From positions 809,001-873,000 of the forward strand of contig JAQPZY010001523.1 in the NCBI GenBank assembly GCA_029931535.1: a stretch of DNA of 64,000 bases. Direction: 5' to 3'. Below, piece by piece: positions 31,452 to 46,110 of this stretch (its first letter is position 1; the number at the start of each line of letters is the position of its first letter). A program made the translations under genes and the position numbers. Under the pieces are notes generated by a model that saw only the letters and a program-made list of their open reading frames with translations, was not told where the DNA came from and made no database searches. The stretch comes from Margaritifera margaritifera. Its lineage: Eukaryota > Mollusca > Bivalvia > Unionida > Margaritiferidae.

Positions 31452-34176
31452 TCTCTACTGCATACTGCAGAGGGCGCTGATTGACATTTTAATAGCCAAT
31501 GCATGAAGACCACCCATGGAAAGACTGAGACAATCGAGTGATTTACTATTGGATACCATTTGAAGAATCAATCATCTTTTGTCAATTATACATGTATATC
31601 TGACACAACAAAAATATTTTCAAAAGAGTCTTGTATATTCAGTACATGTGTTTAGAAAAGGTTGATTGGCTTCTATGCAATTTAATTCTGTTTGCAGTTA
31701 TTGCCAATGTCAATTTTTTTTTATGCATTCCCAATTCAGTTTAAACAATGTACCCCTAGAAGTTAACATCATGATCAGTGGAAAGAATATCATGGACACT
31801 TCTAGGAATTTTACATTTTTACTTTATTCAAAGAAATTTGAACAAACTTATACATCGACTTGAATAGAGGTGCACCTTTTGGCTTCCCCTGAACAGCATA
31901 CATTTATCCTATTTTTACAAAGTAAAAGTAATCCTCAGTTAAATTCCAAATGACAACCACTGCTATTTAAAATAAAGAAAAGAAGAGAAAACACTGAATT
32001 TACATTGAAATGCGAACCGTGTGCTTAGTCCTTAAGCAGTAATGGCAGAACACACTGTCAACAGCAGCACATGTTCACAAGGTTGAATATACACAACAAT
32101 AGGGCCTACTGCATGTGTACGGTATGGGACTGACCATTTAATTTTTGGGGAGTGGTGGTGTCGGTGGGGGGTTGGGTGCAGGGACAAGGATTTTTTTTCT
32201 GACAGGAATATTTTATTTTCTTTCAATACAAGATATATATATAAAAAAATTAAAGTAAAATGAGGTACAGAGTTAGGTCTTTTTTGTACACAAATCAGCA
32301 ACACGATTGTATTCAAGCTTTCAATAACAATCTTAATCCCTTCTCACCCCACCCCCCAAATACACACAGACTTAGAAAATTAAATGGTCTGTCTCTGAGA
32401 GAGACTTGACTTCAGTGGATCTTCAACAGAAATCAAAGCAGTAGCCACTGTCAACACTGTTTGAACGTATTTACAAGAATTAGCATTAAAACAAATATGT
32501 CAATTTTGGCTTGGGAAGGTATCATTTATATTACAAGAAGCTGACTGACTTCAAGCATTGTATTTAACAGCCCCAGTTATAACCTAGCAATTAACAACAG
32601 AAGTTTGTTAACTGTCCACAATTAAACTAAATTAAATTTATTGCTGAAATGAACACTGATGTGGGAAACTTGTCATGATTCCAAGATTAATCCCTCTCTT
32701 CCTCTCTGGATAGTTAAGTTGCAATCAAAGATTTTCAGATCTTATTTTCCAACAAAGGAGAAACACCTTAAACCATCAATTATAGCTTGCTTGCATGCAT
32801 GTTCTTGCTTTGGCATGAATTATACGACGTTCGAGACTGCCAGGTCTCAGTATCCAACATATCTCTCTCTTTTTTTAGTTTTAAGTCAATAAATCCGGTT
32901 TATTTAATTTACTGTACTTATTTACAGGAAAGATTTGTAGTTATATAAGCTACTGTACTGTGGATTATTGTCAATATTAAAATTTGAATTTGTTCATGTT
33001 TCTTATGCAAAGAAATATGTGCAATGCCTTGTACAGGGACACACCATAGTAGGTGAACAATCTCAAATTGCCTTGGCACTTGAAATTGTCAGCAATTTCG
33101 GGGGGGGGGGGAAGGGGGGAGGGGGGCTAGACAGCCAGTCCAACCATGCCTTGAATTGGTGTATTACTGCACCGTTCAACCCCAAACCAAACATGACAGA
33201 TCATGTATACTTTTTGATTTTGCAAACAAAAATAATAAATTCCAGTCCAATATACCAGATTGTTTTATGCACCTCATATCCAGTTTGAGTGAAAATAAGC
33301 AGAGTCATGTAGTCGTCTGTCTTCAGCAATTCTGCATACAGGTCTCTCTGTCTCTTTCGGAAATGTGACGATTTGGTAAATCATATTGTCTGTTGAATTT
33401 TAGCAACAACGGAACTTTAATGTCAATGCATCTGCTTCTGACAGACATGCTTGTGAAGAGAACCATGTTTTACCAATTTGATCCCGTATTTGTTCTTTAA
33501 AATAGCAGCTGTATATGAAACTTCCTCATCAACTATACGGCATGGTTTATATAGTTGTTTTGCGAGAAAAAATGCATGTATCCTCTCTCTCTCTCTCACA
33601 AAGAATTTGATTGATTTGACATTTAGCTCATAACACTGATGTTATATAAAATTTGATTGTAAGAAATCAGAGAAACAAAAAAACAGGTCAATTAATTTAT
33701 ATGGGCAATGACATAGATAACTCATTGCCCCACCATGCGCTGTCTCTCTCTCAATAAAACTCTTTACTGCATGCTTGCTGGGGTCATAAAAAGTCAATTA
33801 CACCCACTTTATCGATACTATGTCCACTCTGCACTGGTGGTTGGATGCGACAAAGCAACAAAGCATGGTGTGCAAAGGTATTCTCTGCAAGAAGCCATTG
33901 CAACCCCGTCAGGATGCGAGAAGAGATGGTAGAGGGACAGGCTGTTACTGCTAAGCAACCACTGCATTTAAAGATACTATCTGCTTTTTAGTGTGATTTT
34001 GACTTAAATGAGCAGGAACAAAACAAGAGGCATTCCTGAAATGGGAAGCAACTCTCAATACAGCTAAATTGAGCTAGTTTTGGAAATAGGCCATAGCATA
34101 TCAGTGCACTGTTCGATACAGAAACGTACCGTTTTGGCTCAATACAACAGAGACAAATGCTATTGTCAATGCAATC
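31452..34176. other. Mostly no recognised feature; G-rich tracts and short microsatellites
   Basis: A G-rich patch lies at 33100-33126 (G12 then AAGGGGGGAGGGGGG) and a CT run at 33580-33597. 'GGGACTGACCATTTAATTTT' at 32126-32145, with ATATTTTATTTTCTTT downstream, matches part of the element at 57306-57536. No coding exon was recognised. Confidence 0.4.
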
Positions 34177-34378
34177 GGTTGTTGGTTGATTGTTTTTTTC
34201 ACAGCACTTTCAGAACCCTATTTGGTGATATTATGCCAAGCAAATAGGCACTAAGTCATTTCCCAGGAACACAATAAGGTAGCCAACCCTGGCTGGCCTG
34301 GGCAGATATGGAACCCACAACCCTTTGATTAGGAGTCTGATGCTCTACCAATTAATTGAGCTACTGCAGATCCCTGCA
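34177..34378 (-). mobile_element. tRNA-derived SINE, minus strand
   Basis: The reverse complement starts AGGGATCTGCAGTAGCTCAA. A box: TAGCTCAATTAATTGGTAGAG; B box: GGGTTCCATATC (mutated). The body CAGGGTTGGCTACCTTATTG, GGGAAATGACTTAGTGCC and TATTTGCTTGGCATAATATC matches the copy at 17940. The tail is AAAGTGCTGTGAAAAAAACA, then CCAACAACC. Confidence 0.85.
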
Positions 34379-34427
34379 AATTAGTAGTATATACCCGACT
34401 CTTCATTGCAGAGTATATGTAATAAAC

Positions 34428-35106
34428 AAAGGGTCTGACACTCTACTGGGCAAAAAGAATTTCCAGGAATTCAAGACAAGACCATTTTTTCCTTTTAACT
34501 GTCGGGTGTTGAAACCATCTCTGATATTCATCAACAATAACAAGATTTTCAAATTAGCTGCTGTGGTACACATATTGGATGTCAACTTGGCACCATTTTC
34601 ATTTAGGATAAAGTTGACATCATTTTCAGTTTTTTGATGAAAACCCCATGTCATAATGATCATCCATTCAGGGGGAGTAATGACAACAAGATTTATAAGA
34701 CGAACTAGACATTATAAGAAGTCTTTTAGTGAAAACCCCATGTTGATATGACCATCCATGTAGAAGTAGCGATAATATTTTCAAGATGGCCATTGTAGTG
34801 GCCATATTGGATGTCAGATCAGCACCATTTTCAACTAGACATCATAAGAAGCCTTTTAGTAAAAATCTCATGTTGATATGACCATCCATTCATGAGAAGT
34901 AGTGATAACAAGATTTTCAAGATGGTCACAGTGGCAGCAATATTGGATGTCCATGTGTAAGTTTCATGGCAATCCTCAAAGTAGGTTAGGAGTAGTGATA
35001 ACAAACTCGTGCTAACAGACGGATATACAATGGACAACAGACATACAACAGACGGACAACAGACCATCCCATAAACTCTTCTGGTCTATGACCAGGAGAG
35101 CTAAAA
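34428..35106 (+). mobile_element. HINE1 copy, short
   Basis: The left end is eroded (AAGGGTCTGACACTCTACTG) but the left module is intact (CAGGAATTCAAGACAAGACC, CTGTCGGGTGTTGAAACCAT). About three core monomers follow, with internal deletions, then the right module and hairpin ACTCTTCTGGTC-TAT-GACCAGGAGAGCT. The frames at 34356-34637 and 34403-34663 are repeat shadows. Confidence 0.85.
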
Positions 35107-36975
35107 ATTATGAAAATAATTTGGCGTGTCTATTACTGCAACACAGTCAAGTCTTTTGGTTTGCATTTCATTACTTCTCACTTTTTGTCCTTTTGTTATA
35201 TATTAATAGGGCTTTTTTGTTTTTCATGGTCTCCAATTCATTATTTATTCAGATTTTTCAAATAGAAACTAAAAAGAAAACCTCTTTAATCAATTTTATT
35301 GACTTTTTAAACTTAACGGATAAAGGTAATGAATGCTTTATTTGCAGCTTATATTCATTATTCAACGAAGTAAAATGGACAAGATATTCACATGACTAGG
35401 AATATCATTAACTTTATAATAATAGCATTATATTCCATCAGTCTGCCATTATATTGTACCCATGTGCAGTGCAGTGTGCAGTGCTCGGTTGTGTAGTGTC
35501 CGATGTCATGCCACCTCTGTTAATGACCTTTGCCAGTAGCTGGCTGCTATGTTTGTGCTGAAATACATTGTTCTGGTTTCTGTAGGACACGTACAGTTAT
35601 GGGTCCAAACTATTTCAGACTAATATAACTTTAAAAGAAAAGATATGGTAATAAATTGTTATATCTAAATACAAGACAAAAAAATTCATGGATATTGAAG
35701 GATATTTCTACTACAAAAAAATTGTATACCACTTTATTATCAATATACATCGAAATTTAAACTGAAATTACATAGACCTGGATTTGAGATGTACTTGCAA
35801 GGAGATTACTGCATTGAGCCATACAACTTTCCAATGTATAATATAATACTTGACAAATATCACTGACAACACCTTTTAGAAAAATGGGATGAGATTTGGA
35901 CTCTAGTATGCACTATGACCACCAGTGATATGTAAGTGTAACCATAAGGGTTGAGTATATATATTGAGTAGATCAGGTGCACAGATTAAGTACACTAACA
36001 ACAAAACAAAAAACACTGATCATTACTCAAAGACTAATACTTCTACCTTTTAACCTTTAGCATGTACACTTTTACTCTCCATGTACATCCTAGCACCTTT
36101 CTAAAGTCAAGAAAACTCTCTTGCTTTGTATAAAACAATCATGGCAAGCTTTTGAGAAAATAGACAATGATATTTTAGAAACATACCATACTTTCCCAAA
36201 ATGATCAAATACTTTTCTGAAAGAATGGAATAATTATTATTTTATTTATCATGATTATTGATTATTTCATGAGAAGGCTATAAGAATATTTTGTGAAAAC
36301 CTCTCTCCATCTGTCTGCCTGTCTGTACATATATGTTGGCCAGTGCATACATCCATCTGCATACTCATATCTTTTGGCAGAATTACAAAAAGCTGGTAAT
36401 ATACTTTCCCACATTTTGATAAAGTACTAGAGAAAAATATTTTTGACTGCAACTTGGGGCTTCAAAGGAAGGGTCAAAAGGTGACTGTTGAATAACCTAA
36501 AACATTTATTTTCTCCCAAACTACCCATTTTGTTTCTCAAATGAAAAGATGTCATGAATGACGATGACAAAGTTTGCAAGGACGTCCTAAATATCAGTAG
36601 AAAGAAATGACATGCCATCGAAATAGTTCTACCTTTTCTAAATTAGGCAAGGATCTTTCAGTGCTGAAAAAATATTCAGTCTTAAAATAAATCCTAAATT
36701 TTTCAACATTTGAAAAATGCTTCCTCTCTAACACTGAAATCTTATTATTCATTGCCTTATGTAAAAATATTAATTTCCAGTAACTGATAATTTGCTAACA
36801 TGAAAGTTCCAATATCATCATTTTTAAAAAAAAAATTAATGTGTAACATTTCTGACATCATTATATGTAATATTTCCCATTTGATCTTATAAAATGTACA
36901 ATTTTTGAACAACATAGCATCTCCATTATCTTCAGTTACTTTACAATTCCAAAAAGGAGATATAAGAATTCTTTT
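35107..36975. other. No recognised feature
   Basis: AT-rich DNA. The 103-codon frame at 35088-35399 begins in the HINE1 tail and is low-complexity Phe/Leu-rich, so it is not called. No repeat boundary was seen. Confidence 0.4.
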
Positions 36976-37118
36976 TAAAATGTCCACCAAGGCAGCCATT
37001 TTTGGAGGCTAGATCAGCATCATTTTATTTCTTGACCAACTACACTGTACATATTGCAAGAAGTGTTTTAGTGAAAATCCCATGTTGATATGACCATTCA
37101 TTCAAGATGAGTAGTCAT
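36976..37118 (+). mobile_element. Isolated HINE1 core monomer
   Basis: Contains 'AAAATGTCCACCAAGGCAGC', 'GATCAGCATCATTTTATTTC', 'GACCAACTACACTGTACATA' and 'CCCATGTTGATATGACCATT' in the family order. No left or right terminal module. One diverged unit of about 140 bp. Confidence 0.7.
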
Positions 37119-37469
37119 AATTGACTTGAGCATGAGTAATTAAATCTTAATCAAACCAATGCAGAATGCATGAAACGGGCATAATAATTCTTCCACAGAC
37201 CCATTACAGAACAAAGGGCAACATATGATTTGCTAATAAAATTCTTAGCTGTCATCTATTTCAATTAAATGAGAGAAACATGACTTGAAATGGACAAGGT
37301 AACAAGGGAGAATGACACCTCTATTTCACCTGAGGCCATGTTTTCATCATCATGCAAATGATTATAACAGACAGTTTAATGACATGCTCAGACTCAAGAG
37401 AAGTAAATGACCTTCAGATTAACATGAAGGCATTATGGCTGTCATCATGAAGGCATAATTAGCAATCTG

Positions 37470-39055
<1,586 letters not shown>

Positions 39056-39560
39056 CACTCAGTTTACTTTGTAATGGGATCTACATCTACACAGACTGAG
39101 GGAGGGTTATCATACTTGGCATGATGTTTCACTTGGATGACTAGATACTCAGATGATGGATGCAGCCATCTCCCCCCTCCCCAGGTTAGGAGGGGATGGG
39201 TTCCAAGGTAACATTTTCATAGGATACAACAACTCTTCCCTGTAACCTAACTCCACCAGTTGAAGGAGGATGATTACATTTGGTTTCTTCTTTCACTAGG
39301 ATGAGTCAATGACAATGGATATGTTAGATACTGGAAGGGATAGGAGTCAATGGTTACATTTTCATAGGCAATTAGGGGTTCTTTTTGTAACCTGAAATTC
39401 ATCTACACCTATTGAGGGAGGGTGATATCTGGTATGATGTTTCATGAGGATGGGTAGATGACAACAAAGGTTTAATCCTGAATGCAGCCACAGGGATTGG
39501 GGGGAGTGGAGGGGTTGCAGAGGATGACAAAAATAAACAATATGCCTAGGTAGGTCTGAT
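39056..39560 (+). repeat. Core-repeat array C8, three diverged monomers
   Basis: Three units of roughly 150-190 bp (near 39065, 39240 and 39390) read 'TTTGTAAC(C)TGA..CTAC', 'ACTGAGGGAGGGT.AT', 'GGCATGATGTTTCA..GGATG..TAGAT' and 'TTACATTTTCATAGG'. It is immediately upstream of array C6, of which it may be the 5' part. Confidence 0.55.
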
Positions 39561-39889
39561 ATCAATCACCTGGTATATGTTGGTCAAGAAGGTAAACGTA
39601 GCAGCTATAAGGCAGGTAACTTGTGTTGAAAGAGACCCATGTCAAGATAATTTCTGGCTGGTTGATTTTGGTGGTATTTGACATGTTGTTTAAGGGTGTT
39701 TATGCCTTGAGTAACTTCAGCTTAACTACAAAATTTAGTGGCATCCTTTATATAAATATGAAAGGTTTTCATTGCAGGGATCCTACTTATTAAATCTAGT
39801 CTAATATGGTTAGGCAGTTGTGGAGAGAAAGTCATTCTATGAAGGTTTTATAATATATTTCTAACAATAGCCATAGCTGCTGGGAGATA

Positions 39890-41219
39890 AGTATCACTAG
39901 TAGGTTTTCCACCTGGTAGCGATGGCAAACATACTGTTGCTTGGGAAGCCATACTAAACAATTCTGGCACAACATATCGTAAGAAGTGTAATCAAAATAA
40001 CCTGAGCCACTCTAAAGAAGCCCAAACCAGAATTTTCTACCTGGTTTCAATAGAAGTCACACCATTGCTAGTGTTTGTACTCTGGGCAAAATAGGTTAGA
40101 ACATGTCCTAAGAATCATTCCTACCAAGTTTGTTCTAAACTGGCTCAGCCATTCTAAAGAAAAAAATTTAGAACTAGCTTTCCCACCTGGTTGCTATGGA
40201 AACCACATTGTTGCAGGAGGAACCATCCCAAACATAATTGTGGTAGAACATGTTGTATTAAAAATTCCTACAGAGTTTGATAAAAATTGGCTAAGCTCTT
40301 CTGAAAAAAAGTTTAAAATAAATGTTCCACCTGGTCGCTATGGAAGCCACAATGTTGATTGGGGAACAAACCCAGTAATTTTATTGTTGAAAGAACATGT
40401 ATTAAGAAACAGTCTTTAATAGTTTGATCGAAATTGACTCAGCAACTCATGAGAAGAAGTCAAAAATAGGTTTTCAACCTGGTTGCTAAAGAAACCACAT
40501 CACTGCTAGGGAAGCCATCCCAGGCACAAAGTTGATAGAGCATGTCCTAAAAAACATTCCGACCAAGTTTTATCAAAATTGGCTCACCCTTTCTGGAGAA
40601 GAAGTTGAAAATAGCTGTTCTACCTGCAGGTTTGTGAAAGAAACCATAACCTTTGCTAAGGGAGCCACCCCAAATACAATTTTGATGGAGATTGTTCTAA
40701 TAAACATTCTTACCTAGTTTGATCAAAATTGTCTCAGCAAGTTGAAATTAAGTTTTTAGTGCATTGCTAAGGAAGCCATACTCTTGATAGGGAAGCCATC
40801 CCAGGCACAAATTTGATAGAGCATGTCCCAAAAAAGACCTTTTCTGACCAAGTTCGATAAAAATTGGCTAGCCATTCAAGAGAAGTCAAAAATAGGTTTT
40901 CCACCTGGTTGCTAAAGAAGCCACACTATTGCAGGGAAGTCACCCCAGACACAAATTTGATAGAGCATACCCTAAGAAACATTCCTAACAAATGTGATAA
41001 AAACTGGCTCAGCCTTTCAAGAGAAGTCCAAAACACGGCTTTGATATGGTTACTAAGGAAGCAACAACATTTCTAGGGAAGCCACCCCAAACAAAATTTT
41101 TGTAGAACATGTCCATAGGAACTTTCCAGCCAAGTTTCATCCAAACTGGCCTAGCAGATGTATGAGAGATGCAGGGCCATGTCATAAGCTCAATGGCCTT
41201 CGATCAGGAGAACTAAAAA
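39890..41219 (+). mobile_element. Core-repeat family C6 (HINE-like), about eight monomers
   Basis: Repeated units of about 130-150 bp near 40070, 40220, 40370, 40514, 40663, 40795, 40947 and 41078. Each reads 'GGTTGCTAAGGAAGCCAC', 'GCCATCCCAGGCACAAATTT', 'GATAGAGCATGTCCTAA', 'CATTCC.ACCAAGTTTGAT' and 'AAAATTGGCTCAGC'. The right end CATAAGCTCAATGGCC-TTCG-ATCAGGAGAACT then AAAAAA mirrors the HINE1/HINE2 3' ends, with a decayed hairpin. The frames at 40075-40419 and 40532-41076 translate the repeats and are not genes. Confidence 0.7.
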
Positions 41220-41659
41220 ATTGTGCTGATATTTGTGATGGATTCCATCTCTATTACATGACATTCATCAAAACAAAGCAGGAATAAAAAGAAAAAGACT
41301 GAAACGGTTCAAGTGAGCAGATAGCTCACCCACCTGACTGACAAAGGCCTAAAGTAAAATGTAAAAGGATTTAACAGACTTAGTAATCTGGTTTGAAAGT
41401 TCTCAAGCCAGTCAATCGTCATCAAAGAATAATCCACAATTTGATGAGAAATCAACCTAGATAAAGCTCTTTGCTTGAGTGATCACAATCGGACATGTAT
41501 CACCTATTTACTGCAATCTTTCCTACATGTTTTATGTTTAAATATAAAAATGCAAGAAAATGAAAAAAACAGTAGTAATCTACATGTAAAAAAACTCACG
41601 TTAAGTGACTGAACATGATTCTGACAGATGAAAACAGTAAGGATTAAGAGAAAAAAATG

Positions 41660-41732
41660 TTTGCCAAGGGAGTCAATCTCAAGACCTCCATTACACTGCC
41701 CAAATACTCTTACCACTGAGCTAAACATAACA
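41660..41732 (-). repeat. tRNA-like sequence (decayed tRNA or SINE head)
   Basis: The reverse complement has TTTAGCTCAGTGGTAAGAGT (A-box consensus) and, about 30 bp on, AGGTCTTGAGATTGACTCCC (B-box-like, GGTTCGATTCC degenerate). No pairing acceptor stem is evident and no SINE body follows. It is not called as a functional tRNA gene. Confidence 0.45.
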
Positions 41733-42425
41733 AAAAACAAAATGATATATCAACCAAATGCCCATAAAAGTATTATATAAGTTTTAAACCACATTGTTAA
41801 TTCTAGTTAAAAAGTAGCTTTTCCTTGTAAAGCACAGAAGAGTACCTCTCCAACTTGTTTAAATTAAAAAACTGTATTGAGAGATTCTTTGGAGAAGAAA
41901 ATTGTGCAGGTACTTCCTTGCACTCTAAGGAAAATCATGTTTAAAAGTGTGTAAAACACCTTATAAATATACAACATTTTATAAAATAACTGTATGATGC
42001 TTCATGTAAGTTAATAAAAAATGTAATCTCACTTTTTTTGCATTTTATTTAATTCAGAGATTATTTATGCAAAATTTATAAAAAGAATTTGTCTTTGGTC
42101 TATTAGATTTTAGAGTTAAAAAGCAACCTCTTTGGGGACAAATGTACATTAAAAGTGGCCATTTGGTCACAAGCAGTATTTTCTTACTTTACTGTTTTAG
42201 ATTCATGTAAATGTTTATCTATTTTGAGTAATTGCTGCCATATTATACAATCATGCAGCATCATATGAACAACCAAAGGTCTTGATGTCAGAATGCTCTA
42301 TTAAATTTGGTCAAATTTTGTTAAGCAAGTTTTGAAATGAAGTTGTTTAAAGATTTTGTTCTCTGTTTAGTAATAGTGGCTATATTTGATGACAGATTGT
42401 TATAATTTGTATTAAACTTAATTAG

Positions 42426-42602
42426 GACCTGATCAGTGGCAAAGCAAGAAATTCTGCCCCCACCCCCTAGCAAAAATTAACTCTGTTGCATCTCCCAATT
42501 AAAATAAGTTGTTTTATGGAAATATTGGGCCCCCACTGGGCCCCACCACACCCCCACAGCTGTAGGGGCCACTTGGGCAGTTGATATGCCACTGGTTTTG
42601 AT
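42426..42602. mobile_element. hAT-type MITE, 161 bp, inside HINE2
   Basis: The element at 42434-42594 starts CAGTGGCAAAGCAAG and ends GCCACTG, an inverted 7-bp core typical of hAT ends (CAGTGGC). Flanks GACCTGAT (left) and GTTTTGAT (right) agree at 5 of 8. The uninterrupted sister monomer at 42743 reads GTTTTGAT, supporting GTTTTGAT as the original target. C/G-rich interior, noncoding. Confidence 0.7.
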
Positions 42603-43054
42603 GTCAGAATGCTTTCAGTCACATTTCAATGTCAAACTCTGTTCAGACATTTTTGAGAAGTTGCTTGAGGCTGTACTATTTTTAGTAATGGCAGTCATAC
42701 CGGATGACAAACTGGCATCAGTAGAATGCACATTTAAAAGGTTTTGATCCCTAGATGCTTGCTGTTAAATTTGGTAAAAATACTTTGGGCAGTTTTTGAA
42801 GAGAAAGTTATTAAAAGGTTTCTTTTTTAGTAACAGCAAGCACTTTGGATAACCGATATCATTTGTACAAAGGTTAAAAGACTAGATACCAGAATGATGT
42901 CTAACAAATTTGGTCTGAATTGGTTTAGCAGTTTTGGAAGACAAAAACAAAATCCACACAATGCAGTACACTGTGCACAAAGCATGCAGGGCAATACCAG
43001 AAGCTGACCTGGCCTATGGCTAGATGAGCTAATAAAAATTTTGACACGTTTAGC

Positions 43055-44434
43055 AAGAATCCCTTGAGGGGACTGACACTCTAATGTCTGAAAAGAATTT
43101 CTAGTAAGTCAAGAAACACTGTCAGACCATTTCTTCTTTTTAACTGCTGAGTGTTGAAACCATCTCTGATATTCTTGAGCAATAAGATTTTCAAATTAGC
43201 CACTATGGCAATCATATTGGATATTAGATTGGCACCCTTTTCATTTAGGACAAAGTAGACACCATTAAAAAACTTTTGGTGAAAACCCCACATTGATATG
43301 ACGATCCATTCAGGAGAATTAATGACAATATTTTCAAAATGTTCATTGTGGCAGCCATATTTGAGGTCAGATCAGCACTGTTTTCATTCAGGACCAACTA
43401 GATATCATAATTAGTCGTCAGGTGAAAACCCCATGTCAATATGAGTTTTCATTTAGGCGGAGTAGCAATAACAAGATTTTCAAGATGACTGTAATGGTGC
43501 CCATTCTGGATGTCAGATCAGTACCATTTTCATTCGGTACCAACTATGACATTATAAGAAGTCTTCTGATGAAAACCGAATGTTGATATGGTTATCCATT
43601 TAGGAGGAGTAGCAATAAGATTTTTAAGATGGCTGTTGTGATAGCCATATTGGATTTTAGATAGCACAATATTTATTTAAGACCAACTAGAGACCATAAG
43701 AAGTCTTCTGGTGAAAACCCAATGCTGATATTAGTTTCCATTCAGGAGGAGTAGCAATAACAAGATTTTCAAAATGGCTGCTGACACTTTGGATGTCAGA
43801 TTGGCACCATTTTCATTTATGACCAACTAGACATGATAAGAAGTCTTTCAGTGAAAATCCCATGTTGATATGACTATCCAGGAGTAGTAACAAAGAGATT
43901 TACAAGATGGCCATTGTGGTGACCATTTTGGATGTCCGGGCAGCAGCATTTTCATTTAGGAGCAACTAGACATCATAAGAAGCCTTATGGGATAAAACCC
44001 CACGTCGATATGACTTTCTGTTCAGGAAGAGTGGCAATAACAAGAGTTTCAAGACAAGTGCCATACTGGCCATATTGGACATCAGATCAGCACCAATTTC
44101 ATTTAGGATTAACTAGACATCATAAGAAGTCTTTTTAGTAAAAACCCCATTTTGATATGATCATCCATTCAGGAAGAATAGTGATAATATTTTCAAGATG
44201 GCTCCTGTGGCAGCCATATTGGATGTCTGAGCAGCACCATTTTCATTTAGGACCAACTTGGGATGAATGTGTGTGCAAAGTTTCATGTATCCTCCACATA
44301 GTTTTGGAAAAGTAGGAATATCAAACTTGTGCTAATGGACAAATGCATGTCGGAAGACGGACAACAGCTGATGGATGACGAACAACAGGATATATCATAA
44401 GCTCTTCTGGTCTATGACCAGTAGAGCTAAAAAT
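43055..44434 (+). mobile_element. HINE1 copy, full length
   Basis: Left end AAGAATCCCTTGAGGGGACT, then ACTCTAATG, begins 18 bp after the HINE2 terminus. About eight core monomers of about 146 bp follow. The right module includes 'GGGATGAATGTGTGTGCAAA', 'GTTTCATGTATCCTCCA' and the hairpin GCTCTTCTGGTC-TAT-GACCAGTAGAGC. Noncoding; the frame at 43932-44138 is a repeat shadow. Confidence 0.9.
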
Positions 44435-44935
44435 GATAATCTTAATCTATCAGTACATTTTAAATTCACATGTGTTTGCTCCACAACTGTTTTGTGGTAT
44501 TTATAGTAGGAAAGGAAATACGAGAAAAATTAGCACTTAACCTTCTTCTTTCAAGAAAAATATCTCATAATAAACAATTTCGGGTCCATATGAAGCATTC
44601 GCTATTATGAAATATTTTAAAGTTAAATTTGTCTTTAAGGGCCCAGAGAATTTGTAATAGCAATGTTCGTCATAACAAGACACCACTGTTCATTTGTATC
44701 ATGCATGTCTCCTCAAAAATATATTTACACAAATTTTAGTTAAAATTATTTCTACCGAATAAAAAATTCTGCTGTTTATACAACACAAACATTTTATTTA
44801 TTATAAATACAGGTATAAATGTGCCTCTCCTCAGGTAAGTTACTCTTAAATTTCCCTATGAATATAGACTGTTATGTCTATCTACTGCAAACTTCATCAA
44901 AACACATCTTTGAGTGGGTATGACACAAACATATA
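44435..44935. other. No recognised feature
   Basis: AT-rich DNA, nothing supportable. 'CTATTATGAAATATTTTAAA' and neighbouring text recall the tail of TA-flanked repeats, but no end is defined. Confidence 0.35.
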
Positions 44936-45132
44936 TACAGTAAAACCTGACTTAAAGACAATTGTTCTGGGAGACAACTGTTCTGGATGACCAACTGTCA
45001 TCTAAGAGCAGTTTCTAACTCCAATTACAAATTTAGGTTATATACATTATGTGAGGTCCTCTATTGAGACACCACCTGTTTTGAAAGACCAACACTGTCG
45101 GCATTAGGGTGGTCTCATAAGACAGGTTTATA
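44936..45132. mobile_element. Small inverted-end element related to 18215-19323
   Basis: Left TACAGTAAAACCTGACTTAA and right (reverse complement) TAAACCTGTCTTATGAGACC are inverted. The left end resembles the CAGTCAAACC terminus of the element at 18215. No coding content; target duplication unclear. Confidence 0.45.
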
Positions 45133-46110
45133 TGGGTCTTCAATAAGCATTCTACAAAACAGGAACTGTACATCTCCCATCAAACCTTTTTGAAAGGATA
45201 CATTCATAAAGTAAACACCTGTCTTGAACAGCCATTTTCTCAAGGTTTTTAACTTAAATACATTTCAAGTAAGCCTAAATTAAATTCTGGCAATATTATA
45301 AGGCCATTTTTAGTCCAGTTTATGAAGTAGTCTCTGAAAACTTGAGAACTTATGAAATATTTTTATGAAAGATTGCAATTTACAGAAACAGCTCAGAACC
45401 AATAGGTAAGTGATACAATAATTGTTTAACATGCTGTATATCCACTTGTATATACTCCTGAACATTAACAAACAGCACCATTTCTAGACAACCTGCTTGA
45501 TATATGTTCCAAATTAATTTGCTGACAATTGATGTATTAGTCTCCGGTATGTAATAAGACCATTAATAGTTGGTGAGATTGTAACATTTAACCACATATT
45601 GCAGACAGAGCTGACATTTCCTTCCAATCTTCGGAATTTTATCAGTTTCATATTTGCTTTTTTATCATCATAATTGACCAATATATCAGGCAGCTGACTC
45701 ATGTTAGGGCTGAAACAATGACTGACATGTATTCTGGGGCCCATCTTAACTGTCAAGCTGGGTTAGCTCTCAAACTAAACTGAGATAGGTGTATCAACCC
45801 GAGTTGACGCAAACAATTCCCATAAACCCCAACAATCATGGTGCAGCCCTCTCCTTCAAGATAATATGTAATTTAATTATTTTACCTATCTACTCTACCA
45901 CATCTATCACTCATCACAAGCTCCACCAATATGTTTCTGAGTAAAACAAATAAAACAGACTTTTACATCTTGCAGAAGAGGTGCATTGAATTTCTGTTTC
46001 ATTAATAAATTAAACACTAGTCAATCATAACCTCAAAGATTCAAATTTTCAATGTAAGGAAGACTTTTAGTGTCACATTATCTGAATTAAAAATCAAAGC
46101 ACTAATTTAA
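45133..46110. other. No recognised feature
   Basis: AT-rich DNA. The 80-codon minus frame at 45514-45756 has no domain. Confidence 0.4.

Larger units (their letters stand above)
41320..43037 (+). mobile_element. HINE2 copy 2, carrying insertions
   Basis: Left end: ATAGCTCACCCACCTGACTG (41321-41340), the family's AGCTCACCTG with a small internal duplication. Core monomers near 42200-42950 match copy 1 (AAATTTGGTCAAATTTTGTT, AGTTTTTGAAGAGAAAGTTA). Right end: AGCTGACCTGGCC-TAT-GGCTAGATGAGCT, a decayed hairpin. A MITE (42434-42594) interrupts the core. The segment 41341-42200 has no match to copy 1 and holds a tRNA-like head, so the two parts may not be one element. Confidence 0.6.

Noticed and set aside
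40075..40419. 114-codon ORF with repeated 'GCYGNH/GRYGSH' and 'NIPTKF' motifs
   Set aside because: It translates three monomers of tandem core family C6; the periodicity is that of the DNA repeat, and neighbouring monomers are out of frame.
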